NCBI GenBank assembly: GCA_014529385.2 | Contig: CM043970.1 | Span: forward strand, 69,090,567 to 69,154,566 | Reading direction: 5' to 3' | Length of the DNA: 64,000 nt | Source of the DNA: Adiantum capillus-veneris | Taxonomy: Eukaryota > Streptophyta > Polypodiopsida > Polypodiales > Pteridaceae | Part shown: positions 49,910 through 60,966 of the stretch, one piece after another | Layout: the number at the start of each line of letters is the position of its first letter | Position numbering within the stretch: the first letter of the stretch is position 1 | The notes under the pieces: generated by a model | The model's database searches: none | What the model was told of the DNA's origin: nothing | Seen by the model: the letters and a program-made list of their open reading frames with translations, nothing else | Program-made: the position numbers and the translations under genes

Positions 49910-51475
49910 GTTGCAACAAGGGATAAAATAGAAATTTAGAACCACTTGCCTGCAAATGAAGAAGTAAGAAAGTACCACTCTAGGTTTTCTTCTTCAGCTA
50001 TCCAAGCTTCAATGAGGTCTCGATTTGTTTGATCAAAACAAAAGGGTAGACTATTTATGAGCTCTAAGAAGGGTTAAAATTCTTCAAAGCTAAGACGATA
50101 TACAAAAATATCTAAAACTTCATTTTCTGGATCTAGAAGAGCAACCACGTCCCAAGTAATGAATTGCACTTGCTCTACAATTCCCAATGCACAAGCGGTT
50201 TGTATAAAAAACTAGATCTTCATGCTCGGCGAAGGCTCTGAGAAAGTAGCGCGCAATTGACTAGGAGCTCCTTTCCTTCGAGTTCCACATACTCGGAATG
50301 AGGCAACCTTCTCACAATTTCATAAAGAACATCCTCCTCAAGTCCAATCAAGATTGCAAGATTTAAAGACTCCACTTGTGCTACAAAACTCCTGGACAAA
50401 AACTCCTTAGGATTATGGTTAAATCGTTCATAAGCATCAAGAGATTTATAGTGTCTCTATGAACAAACTGTCATAGAAAGTAGAGAAGGATGAGAATTTA
50501 TACAAATTTGCAATCTTCTCCATTCTCTCTTTATTAAGACAAACCCTAAATAGCTCGGTATCTCCTTTGTTGAAAGTGAAAGGAAGACTATTAATAAGAC
50601 TCAAATGAGGGAAAAATTCACCAAATGTGAGTCTATGAAGCATAAACTCTGGCCGCAAGTTTCCTGAAGAGTCTTTCTCAATGGTGAAATGCACTCGCCA
50701 AACACCACATTTCACTCTATTTACCAATCTTAGGGCACACACTACTTGGATGAATGTACGGTCTTCCTTACTGCCCAACAGCAAAAGAAAAATGGAATCC
50801 ACACGCAGGACCTTTCGTCTTAGCTTCACCACCCTCTTGTTATGAGGGAGACGCTTTACTACCTGCTCCTGCAACTCAATCGGTAATAGAGCTAGATCTC
50901 TAAAGATTGAATTTTCACTGCACAAACACTCCTTGTTAGAACAAATGATCGTTTTTTTTGTTTTTGTAACAAACGTGGACAAACAAAAAGCCAACATACA
51001 CACTATTTTGTTTGGTTGAATTTTAAAATAAAATGAACACATGTACATCAAAAGAAGTGTGGTAGTTGATGAGAGGTAGAATGACAGGTTGTGGAGATGC
51101 AAGAATTTCCCATGTTCTTTCAGCCCCAAACATAAACACCATACGCTGGTGAAAATGTATCTTTCTACTAAGTGCAATATTTGTCCTAATATATGGTGTG
51201 AAGTAAAAAGGGAAAATTTCTGGGCCATTATCCATGCTCTATACATAACCTAATGCCTAAAATAGAACAAAGATATATACATCGAAACTAAGATTGTACC
51301 TAATGAGAGGCAAAATAAAAGGATTTACCGAAGCGTTTATTTCGGCTAACCTAAGAGAACCTAAAATTCTACGAATTACTCGTTGAAATTGCAACTTAGT
51401 ACTAACAATTATGTGTACCTTTTGCCTTGCAGTCAGAATGAAAGGATCATACAAATTCTCGTGATTCATTCAAGC
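49910..51475 (-). pseudogene. Gypsy D extra ORF region between PBS and gag, with duplicated domain
   Basis: Two consecutive units align with each other. Unit 1 (about 50930-50446, open frame) has ELQEQVVKRLPHNKRVV, FIQVVCALRLVNRV, MLHRLTFGEFFP and LINSLPFTF. Unit 2 (about 50440-49910, with stops) has EEDVLYEIVRRLPHSEYVE, FIQTACALGIVEQV, VYRLSFEEF and LINSLPFCF. The RLPH segment loosely recalls an F-box start. A second pair of shorter repeats lies upstream (51469-51257 and 51235-51023; SVNPFILPLIRYNLSFDVYI versus SPQPVILPLINYHTSFDVHV). No known function. The position matches the extra ORF of Ogre-like elements. Confidence 0.65.
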
Positions 51476-51520
51476 TACTTGATTATGCTAAAGGTTGAGC
51501 CTTCACAAAACATACACAAG

Positions 51521-51541
51521 CCGTCCTTAGTGGGGGAACCA
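51521..51541 (-). other. Gypsy D primer-binding site
   Basis: On the minus strand TGGTTCCCCCACTAAGGACG begins 3 nt after the 5' LTR end GCCTCA. It starts with TGG as required for pairing to a tRNA CCA end. The tRNA was not identified. It fixes 51545 as the LTR edge. Confidence 0.7.
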
Positions 51542-51544
51542 ATT

Positions 51545-51718
51545 TGAGGCAGTTCGGGGCGGGCAACAAGAAGAGTGGCCTCTAAGCACCCTTGTAGGCT
51601 CCCGTGCTGCTCAATTGGGTTGGGGTTGGAAAAAACAACAAACACACACACAAACCCGCAACCTAACCCTACACAAATTTGGGGCACCACCTAGTTTTGG
51701 ATGCGAACTAGGACGCGT

Positions 51719-51814
<96 letters not shown>

Positions 51815-52808
51815 TGCTTGGGCTGCTTTGAAATGTATCGGCAATGATCAAGCAAACACAATTATATATGTAAGAAAGAGAGAGAAGAGGGAGGGGGTGC
51901 TTGTTGCATTAATACCTTCTTACAAATCTGTCATGACCGATCAAAGTGAGATTAGTATTTGTTCAACATAGCTTGAGTAAATTTCACCACGACACATCAC
52001 AAGAAAAGCCACCCCAATCACTGTCTTAAGGCCAGGGGAGTCCTCTCCACCCTGTCGCCCTCTTACAATATGTGGGATTTATGGCTAAATTGATGACGAC
52101 ACCCAGACACAAGCTATCAAGAACTAAAAATATCACCAAGACACTTACACATCATTGTTGCCCATTACTTCACGTTGGAAGAGAGACAAAGTATCCAAGC
52201 TTAGTCCAAATCCACCCTCCTTGATTCAGCAAATGTTGGGATTACACTAGTAGGAGGAATGATAGATTTTCCACTCTCAATTGAATGATCGCTCTCTCTC
52301 TTACAATGGCATGGAGTTCCCATGCTAATCACCCCTATTACAACACATGCACAAGCATACGACAATGAGCTTCCACTCAAGAGCTCCTTCTAGAGAGGTT
52401 GAGCTTGGCTTCTCAAGCTATAGCATAGTTCTCTTGCTTATCGCTCTCTCTTTGTGCTAGCTACACCCTCCTTTTATAGCAATTTTGAAGGCTAGGGTTA
52501 CTCCTCTAACCATGGTTGGGTTATATTTTCAGCACTTATCTAATTTCTTTTGCTTGGAATTATCAATAAGTTGGTGTGGATAGATGAAGAAGAGAGAGAG
52601 GAGAGAAGTGGAGGTGATAGGACTTTTCATAGTAGGTTAGTGTTAGTAAATTAGTAGAGTTAGTTATTTTATTGATTTACAAATGGAATTGGATATTTAC
52701 AATGGGAGTATCCAAGTAGGAAGAAAAAACTCTTAATAGGTAAGAAAACATGGATTTCTTATAATGTTGATGCTCCAAGTGTCTTGAGTAGGGTCAATTT
52801 CGATGCTT
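51545..52808 (-). repeat. Gypsy D 5' LTR, truncated in U3
   Basis: This matches 41967-43230 in the same orientation, with about 14 substitutions, a longer GA array (51720-51811) and one 12-bp gap. TATA is at 52472-52478. Similarity ends at about 52808, where coding sequence of the RING-like gene begins. About 1.34 kb of U3 present in the 3' LTR is therefore missing here. Confidence 0.85.
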
Positions 52809-54979
52809 GTTGACGGTACGTTCTTTTCACTACAAGGAACTCTACCAGCTCTGCAAGCAGGTGTACCAATCCAAATCACCAAACTATCTGCTGGGAGTCA
52901 AGTTTGCACGCGGATATGTTTATATCGTATGCACAGGTCCCGTAAAGTGGGCTGAGTTTGCATTTGAGGTGGTGAAGAATGTGACCAATGAAGGTCACTT
53001 AGATAGGAAAAGAGAACAATGGAAGTTAGAGACTTCCCAAGTATCCACAGGTACCCCAAGTGGTTCTACCATCTTCTTAGTAAATACCCCATCCGGAAGT
53101 ACACCAGTCGGAAGTGGAATTTTTGCGACCACTCAGTCTGCCTTTAGTGTTGAAGTATCCACTTCCTTGCAAGAACTTCTTGTTGAGGTTAGAAAATCTC
53201 ATGAAAATGTATCAGCCGAGTGTCAGAAGGCTAAGGATTCAGTGTTCAAATCTGTTGCTGATGTGCACCGTTGCAAGGGTGCCCTTAACACCATCGGAAT
53301 GCACTTCCTTGATGATGCCAATGTACCAACAGGCTTGCTTGACAGCCTCCAAGAAAAATTTGACCAAGCAAAATCCACCCTACAGCAGGCACAGGTATGC
53401 TTTTAACTCCATCTGATTTTAGTATAATACATGCAAAGTACCATATGGTATGATTTTTCATACCGGTAGGATTATATCATATTCGGTAATGGTAGATGAC
53501 AATACCGGTAGGATGTTATCATACCGGTAGGATTATACCCTACCGGTATGATTATATCCTACTGGTAGGATGTTATCTTACCGGTAGGATTTAGGAGATA
53601 ATCCTACCAGTATGATAACATCCTACTGGTATGGTTACATCCGACCGGTATGATCAAATCCAACCGGTTTGATGTTATGCTTCCGGTATACTGTTATCCT
53701 ACCGGTATGATGTTACCGGATGTTATCCTACCGGTATGATGTTACCGGATGTTATCCTACTAGTATGATGTTATACTATCCAGTATAATAACATTATACC
53801 AGTGGGATAACATCATACCAGCAGGATGTAATCATACCGGTATGATAACATCATTATACCGATTTTCAAGCATTCATACCGATTTTATACCTGTTTGACA
53901 TTTTTTGATAACAGAGGTCTCTTGCCTACAGGAAGAATTACCCAAATGCTTGGACTGTGAGGAAACATTTGGTCTCTATGTCATGTTTGTGATAGGCATG
54001 AGTAGTCAACCAATGCTACCTGAAACCATAGTCTTGCCTGCACGAGTAACAGTTCCTGGACATAGTGTTGTTCTCATTGATGTGTGCAATGCTTGTGGTG
54101 TAAGAATTCATGATCACAATCGCTCAAGCCATGTTGTTCTATTGCCTTGTTCACATGCATACCATGCATTCTGCTATGCTCACTTGGCTAAGAAAGGAAA
54201 GTGCATGCTTAAGGATTGCCTCGGAGTTATTTCTACAGAAGACCAATCCATTCTAAAGAAGAAGCCAGTTGAACCATGCCCAAAAACAGGTGAGAAAATT
54301 GTTTCAATGGGTAATCAGGTGGTTGATTTTTGTCTTCTCTGATGTTTTTTCAGGTGGTTGATTTTTGTCTTCTCTGATGTTTTTTCAGAGTCAAGCTGCT
54401 TGAGAACCACTGCCGGTAAAGACACAGGGAACGATGCAGTGACGCCTGCATACAAGACACGTGTGGAGGTATTTCTTGATGAAAATGTCCCTGGTAATGC
54501 TGAGAAACCTGTTTCGGAAACAACAGAAGAAGAACAAAACTTTGAGGTAAAGGAGCAGAGTACGACTGGTGCTGAAGAGAAAACCCAGAATGAGGAAGAT
54601 GATGTGTTGCTAGACAGCGTGCGGGTGACAAGATCAAAGACCCCGAGAAAACGAGGCCAACGTGGAAAGAGTAAGTTTTTTCATTGATTATGGCTCTAAT
54701 AAGTGATCTCTTGCTGCACAGCTTTCTAAAGCTGATGGTCGTGTAGATGTCATGCTGGAGGGATGTCCCGAGGAGACCCTTGCTCAGCATATAAGAAAGG
54801 CAAAAAGAAAAAAAATCGAGAAGACTGGAGATGAGAAGCCTGAAATGGAGCAAAAAAGCAAGGAAGAGGAAGAGACCCAGGGGCAGCTAGAAGAGGAGAT
54901 GGACATAGAAGACACTAAGGAGATGCAGAATACCGGCACAAGTTCTGACCCTAAACCCAGAGCCTGCAAAAGATTATAG
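52807..54979 (+). CDS. RING-like zinc-finger protein gene, four exons, 5' end lost
   Basis: Exons about 52807-53394, 53932-54289, 54389-54670 and 54732-54979 join in frame with GT/AG introns (phases 0, 1, 1) and give about 490 codons. Exon 1 starts directly at the truncated LTR, so the true N-terminus is lost. Exon 2 holds CNAC, then CSHAYHAFC and CMLKDC, a C2-CHHC-C2 pattern like RING/E3-type fingers with a short first loop. The C-terminal part is acidic and Lys-rich (RKAKRKKIEK), probably disordered and nuclear. The preserved frame across four exons argues that it decayed little. Function and family are unknown to me. Transposon-borne origin is suspected from context. Confidence 0.7.
53437..53890. 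repeat. TACCGGTATGAT minisatellite in intron 1
   Basis: About 450 bp is made of variants of taccggta joined by tgat/ggat and gttatcc words, in both orientations. The TACCGGTA core is its own reverse complement, so long cruciform or hairpin folding is possible. The same core recurs in the array at 61680-62640. Confidence 0.85.
54316..54388 (+). repeat. 35-bp tandem duplication of a 3' splice site
   Basis: CAGGTGGTTGATTTTTGTC and the 16 bases after it occur twice (54316-54350, 54351-54385), so the polypyrimidine-AG acceptor of intron 2 is present at 54353 and again at 54388. The downstream AG keeps the frame. Use of the upstream AG would add 35 nt and shift it. Confidence 0.85.
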
Positions 54980-55646
54980 TTTGCCCCCCCATGTTTCTTT
55001 TTATGTAACCACTTCTGAAATTAATATAAATTTCTTTCCCATTCGACGTCTCTTTCATCTCGTGCCTAATTTTTGAACATTGTGTGTTTTTATTGTATGA
55101 TTTCAATCTATAGATATGTCCTAATTGCATATTTAAATTTGAGTCTTGTGTAATTTTGCATCTGCAAATATGTTTTCAGTTGAAGAATGGCGCCTTGTAG
55201 ATAGGTTCTGGGCTCACAAGCAGAATGGCAGGGCTGATATTCGTGCAATATGGAATTGCGTGTTGTCTCCTGCAGTGCTTGTGTTTCCTCTATGGTATAG
55301 ACTAATTAAAAGAATCCCACTGATATGGCCAAGGCCACCACCTCCGTTGAGCGTCCAGCATAGGGTTCTCATTTTGGACCTTAATGGATTACTGCTCAAG
55401 AAATTTGATGGAAAATATGGTGAAGAATTGCCCCACTGGCCAGAAATGCGGTATGTTGTTGAAGGGGATACACAGTTTTGGGTAAGGCCCGATGCAAAAG
55501 TGTTTCTGAATTTTTGTTTCAGATGGTTCGAAGTGTGGATATGGAGATGCTGCGAGTTTGAGAAGCTCAAACGCACGCTAGCGACAGTGTTCCCTGAGCA
55601 CCACAAAAGATTCAATAGAGTGGTAAGTCAGACACAGTGCACAAGG

Positions 55647-55789
55647 TGTTGGAGCTATATATGGCTCACTCTACTCAACTTGGTCTCACCTATATATTTG
55701 TATCTTGTCCTCAATATGAATTAGTCTTTGGGAGCGTATATGGTGTGTCTCTTGTCTCGTCTCTCTCTCTTTCTCTCTACATCTCAACA
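55647..55789 (+). repeat. Copia 5' LTR
   Basis: TGTTGGAGCTATATATGG to CATCTCAACA, 143 bp. It contains GGAGCTATATATGG near the start and a CT-rich run before the end. It differs from the 3' LTR at one T/C position (atgaaTtag versus atgaaTcag). Confidence 0.97.
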
Positions 55790-55801
55790 TGGTATCAGAG
55801 C
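55790..55801 (+). other. Copia primer-binding site (initiator Met-tRNA type)
   Basis: TGGTATCAGAGC follows the 5' LTR directly. It matches the initiator methionine tRNA 3' end, as used by most plant copia elements. Confidence 0.93.
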
Positions 55802-56550
55802 ACTAACGATCACACGCCGATTCAATTCATGGGGACAAAACAGTATGTGTATGCGATTTGCATGTAAGATTCAAAAAATACTACAAATTTTATTTTTGAG
55901 CATTGATTCTTGTTAACTGTGGTTGTTTTGTGTTAAGAAGAATATGATTAGTGTTTTGCGTGGCGTTTATTGCTAATCAATCTAATCGTTGATTACGTTT
56001 TCTTGTTGATGACACCTTGAACTTCATCTCAATTTTTCTTGTTGTTCTGCTCAAAATTTGGAGAAATGGGAAAAGTGCAATGGAGCATAGCGCAATGGAA
56101 CTTTTCATCCAAAACTTGTTCGAGATTTTCGATTTGAGTTCTAGGTTTGCATCAATCGGAGTTCGCAGCAGAAAGTTATGCTGTTTTACTGCAATTGAGC
56201 TTGATGCAGCTTTCTTCGTCCTACTTCTTCGTGAAGCGTCCGCGATCGTTTTTTTTATTTTGGCGTTAACGTTTTCGAGAAGATTTAGCTTTTTGCTATT
56301 CGTATTGTGGCCATCAATCTTGCGTCTCACGCCACTCTATTTTGAGGACTCTTTTATTATTAACGTCTCCATTACCCTACCTTTTTTGGGTGACGTCTCT
56401 CACATCTTTGGACGTTCCTTGAGCATCCTTCTTAAGTTTATCGTTGACAGAACACAGTCCTCATATCTCTTTCATTCTCAATTGCGGCCTTCACCATATA
56501 TGGTGTACAAATTCTATGATCTTATCTTAAACATCTTCTCACAACAAGAT

Positions 56551-59500
56551 ATGGCTATGAATATTCTCGTTAACGGCTTTCCTTCTAGCCAGGGTTCTGC
56601 TCCTCCTTTCCAAGGTCAAGGTTTTCCAGGCTGGAAAGCAAAGATGTTGTTAATTCTTGAAGGCGATGAACTCTCCGATGTTGTTCTTGGAAATCGTGTT
56701 TGTCCGCCTCAGCCTGTTGATACGGATAATAATAACGTGCTTATCACTGAAGGACCTATATTTGAAGATTGGAATGTTGCCTATAAGGATTGGCAACGAC
56801 GTGATAAAGCAGCTCGTCGGTATATTCTTTTTGCTCTTACTGATTCCCTTTTGCTTGATATGTATGAACTGCCTACTTCCCACGACGTATGGCAGTACCT
56901 TATTGCAAACTTTCAGAAGAAATCTGTCACAGAAATACTTTATTTGAGAGGGTTGCTTAACAAGTTACAATATGAAGTTGGTAGTGCCATGACATGACAT
57001 ATTGAATCTTTCATCTCTATTATTCATCAACTTGCTGCTCCCAGTGATCCTGTTCCACAAAAGCAACTGATTACACTTCTCCTTGATACGGTGAAGGACT
57101 CTTCTTATGATAACATTGTTACTATTCTCTCTAATAAAGATGGTCTTGATTTCGACCAAGCCTACATGTCTTTAATTGAATACTCTCAACGTCAAGAACG
57201 TCGTAATGCTAGTCATGATACAGCTATGATTTCACAAGAGGAGACTAAGTCACAACAGATGGAACGGGCTTTTTATGCTCAAAGGCGTCCATTTCAACGA
57301 GGAAACCGCAGAGGTGGCCGTCGCGGTAATATTTTCTCTCATCCCAAATTTCTTAATAAGCAATGTTCTTACTGCAACAGAAATGGCCATACTGAAGATG
57401 ATTGTTGGGCACGTCAATATGATGAAGAACACAATAGTACCACAAAACAACCACGTTTATGTAGAGACTCTTCTTCTTCTTCTTGTGATTATTGTGGACG
57501 ATCTGATCATCCCACTCATATGTGCTATAAGCGTCGATTCGACACAGATCGGAATAGAGCATATGCTACTGAACATCAAAACAACATTGTACCAGAAACA
57601 AGCTGCGTCCTATGTTCAGTTGCTCCAGACAGAATACTTCATGTACGTGATGGATCACTTTTTATTGTCGATTCTCGTGCTACAAGAAATATGACATATC
57701 AGTCTAAGTGGCTCCATAACTATCATCCACTGCCAGTTCAACATGTTGTTTATCTTGCTGATGATACTACTTGTCAAGTAAAGGGTATTGGAGACTTATA
57801 TCTTGGTACCTTATCTTCTTCCACTCGAATTTTGTGAGGAGTATTACATGTACCAGATCTTCAACGTAATCTTCTTTCAGTTGCTAGACTTGTTGATCTT
57901 GGTCTGTTTGTTGGATTTGATCATACCAAATGCCGAATTGAGAAAGATGGACAGACTATAGCCACTGCTCCTCAAAATGGTAAAATGTTTGAACTCTCTC
58001 TCAACGATGCTGTAGCAAATGCTGTCACTGCTCCAGTTGATCATGATTGCAAAGTATGGCATCATCGTTTTGTTCATGCTGATTTCTCAAAACTCCTTGA
58101 TCTTCAACGTCGTGATCTTGTTCATGGCATGGATCTTAAAGCCCATCCCCATATGGGAATTTATGAATTTTGTGCTCTTGGGAAACACAATCGCAAACCC
58201 TTTCCTCTTTCAAATACAACTCATTCTCATATTGATATATGTGGACCTCTACCTTCTTCGAGATCACAATATCGCTACTTCATTGCTTTCATTGATGATT
58301 TCTCAAGGTATACGACTATATTTCTACTTAGACAAAAATCTGAAGCCTTATCTGTTTTCAAACAATTCCACAAGGCGGAACTTCAAATTGGTCGTCGCCT
58401 TAAGAAGCTTCGTAGTGACAATGGAGGCGAATATGTTTCTCGAGAGTTTGTGAGTTACTGTGCTGACAGTGGAATTCATCGTGAACACACTATTCCATAT
58501 TCGCCTCAACAGAACGGTGTTGCTGAACGAAAGAATCGCACTATTCTCAATGCTGTAAGATGTATGCTAATTCATTCTAGCTTATCTCGTGTTTGTTGGG
58601 CTGAAGCTACTTTGACAAAAGTATTTATTCAGAATCATCTTCCTACTACTGCACCCTCTGGTAAGATACCCATCACAGCATGGACAGGTGACATTCCTTC
58701 TATATCTCATTTTCGAACCTTTGGATGTATTGCTTATATTCATGTTCCCAAAGAAACACAAACAAATCTTGATGCTCCTGGTCTTAAAGTTATTTTTATT
58801 GGATATTCTGACACTTCCAAAGGCTACAAATTCTATGACCCTTCCTCCAAGAAAGTAATTGTGAATCGTGATGCTACTTTTAACGAACAACTTATGGGAG
58901 GCTCATGGTCCATGGATGATTCTGATGATACTAAATCATTGCTTCAGGTTTTTCCATTTCTTTCAGAAGATGAAACTCTTCCTATAGAGCAACTTTCCTC
59001 TTCACAACCATCCATTCTGAATGTTGTCAATGATGATATTGATATTTTTGTTGATCTGCCTATTGATTTTGAACATGGCTCATGTCATGTTTATGATGAC
59101 GATATTGCTGATAATGATTTTTCTACTTCCGAAGATCCCATTACTTATGATGAAGCTATCTCTTCACCACAAAAGGATCAATGGCAAGAGGCTATGGAAG
59201 TAGAGTACGATTCTCTTATCTCTAAAGGTACATGGATACTAACTGAATTACCTCCTGGTCGTACAACTATTAAATGTAAGTGGGTGTATAAGACAAAAGT
59301 AAAAGCAGATGGATCTTTTGACAAGTTCAAGGCGCGTTTAGTTGCAAAAGGTTACTCCCAAGTAGCTGGTGTTGATTATCAACAGACTTTTTCACCAGTT
59401 GTTTGCATTACAAGTGTTCGAGTTTTATTGGCATTTGTTGTTCAATTTGATTTAGAAGCTCATCAAATGGATGTGCGAACTGCTTTTCTTAATGGTGACT

Positions 59501-60735
59501 TGGAAGAGGAAATTTATATGGAACAACCAGAAGGGTTTGTTATTCCAGGTAAAGAAGACCTTGTTGCTCAACTCCATAAGGCACTATATGGTCTCAAACA
59601 AGCTTCGCGAGCCTGGTATACAAAATTTGATCTTTTGCTCACCTCTAAAGGATTCATCTCTTGCTTGTCAGACACCAACTTATACATAAAACGCCAAGGT
59701 AGCAGTTTTGTGATTCTTGCTCTTTATGTGGATGATACCATCCTTGTTTCCAATGATTTGGGATTTCTTCAGCAAGTGAAAAAGTTATTGTCTTCTGCAT
59801 TTGATATGGTGGATCTTGGAGAGATTCACTCGTGTCTTGGCATTCAAATCCAACGGAACTGTACAAAAGGTATTTTATTCCTTCAACAGTCAATGTTTAT
59901 TGCAGATACTATTCAAAAATTTGGTATGGAATCTGCACATTCAACAAACACACCTTGTCTTGCAAGCTCTACGAAGAACACTTCTGAAAATGGCGGTCAA
60001 CTTGCCACAAATCAACCTTATGCTAAATTGATTGGATGTCTTCATTTTGTTGGCATGAACACTCGTCTTGATATTCTGTTTGCTGCTAATTATCTTGGAC
60101 AACATCTTGCATGTCCTTCTCTTAAGCATTGGTCTGCTGCAAAGCGTGTGTTGAAATACTTGAAAGGCACTACAGATTTTGGTTTAGTCTATCGACGACA
60201 ACTCACATCGGATTCTATGCAATCTCTTTCTCTTTTGGGCTACACAGATGCAGACTGGGCAAGCTCACATTTATCTATGCGATCTACTAGTGGAAATTGC
60301 TTCTTTATAAATGGTTGTCTTGTTTCTTGGACCAGCAAGAAACAACGTTGTGTTGCAGTTTCTACGACTGAGTCAGAATATGTTGCGGCATCACTTGCAG
60401 CTTGTGAGTTGATTTGGCTTCGACAAATGTTGGTTGATATTGGTCACTCTCCTCTTTCTAGCACACCCTTGCGGTGTGACAACCAAAGTGCTATTAGTCT
60501 TGCAAAAGACTATGTTCAACATAATAAGTCAAAGCACATTGCTGTCCATTATCATTATGTCAAGTATGAAGTACACAAAGGAACCATTATGGTTGAACAC
60601 TGTCCAAGTGACCAGATGATTGCAGAAATTTTGCCCAAAGGCCTCAACGAGTCACGTTTCATCGATCCTCTTGCGCTCGGAGCTTGGAGTTGCTTCGACC
60701 TCACTCTTTCTAGACTGGCTTCTTTGCTATTGTAA
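56551..60735 (+). pseudogene. Copia gag-pol polyprotein with two TGA stops
   Basis: A single frame runs from the ATG at 56551, with TGA at 56995-56997 and 57835-57837, both fitting CGA. Gag has two zinc knuckles (CSYCNRNGHTEDDC, CDYCGRSDHPTHMC). The protease site reads VDSRATRNM, so the Gly of DSGA is lost. Integrase has HRFVH, but the zinc site reads YEFC where CxxC is expected. Its catalytic residues remain (HIDICGPL, RSDNGGEY, NGVAERKNR). RT has WVYKTKVKADGSFDKFKARL and an intact YVDDTILVS. RNase H has GYTDADWA, TTESEYVA and LRCDNQSAI. A leader of about 750 bp separates PBS and gag. Confidence 0.93.
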
Positions 60736-60957
60736 TAGCTTTGTACATATGACATTGTAATCTTTTAGGTACCATGCACTATGCACACTCCACATTTGCA
60801 CATTGTGATCTCTAAGTCACTTGAATATTTGTACATAGATGCACAATTCACTTTCATATCATCATCGCTGGTTCATATTTTTGCATTGTATAGGGGCTTG
60901 GGTTTTTCCCTTGAACTCCCCAAGGGTTTTTTCATCCAAATCTAGAGACCTTTGTTT
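60736..60957 (+). other. Copia 3' untranslated region
   Basis: A short non-coding stretch between the pol stop and the polypurine tract. It contains no further ORF that I can support. Confidence 0.6.
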
Positions 60958-60966
60958 GAGTGGGGA
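60958..60966 (+). promoter_or_regulatory. Copia polypurine tract
   Basis: GAGTGGGGA lies directly before the 3' LTR and would prime plus-strand synthesis. Confidence 0.85.

Larger units (their letters stand above)
41967..52808 (-). mobile_element. Gypsy D: Ty3/gypsy element with extra ORF region and unequal LTRs
   Basis: On the minus strand the order is: partial 5' LTR (52808-51545), PBS, extra ORF region (51475-49910), gag, protease, RT, RNase H, second RNase H, integrase, polypurine tract and 3' LTR (44574-41967). A second RNase H plus an ORF between PBS and gag is the organisation known from Ogre-like Tat elements. The shared LTR parts are about 98-99% identical by eye, apart from a GA-array length difference and a 12-bp deletion. 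No target duplication can be tested because the right LTR lacks its outer end. Confidence 0.88.

Noticed and set aside
50446-51246. The 266-codon ORF as an independent host gene
   Set aside because: It lies between the PBS and gag of gypsy D on the same strand, and a broken second copy of its domain continues toward gag, so it belongs to the element.
41967-52808. The two 1.26-kb direct repeats as LTRs of an independent 10.8-kb element enclosing gypsy D
   Set aside because: The left copy runs on to a polypurine tract at 44575 and the right copy is followed by a PBS at 51541, both belonging to gypsy D. One element with a truncated 5' LTR is simpler.
56017-56550. N-terminal extension of the copia gag ORF
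   Set aside because: This open stretch lies in the leader between PBS and gag, is hydrophobic and has no gag features. The ATG at 56551 starts the recognisable gag.
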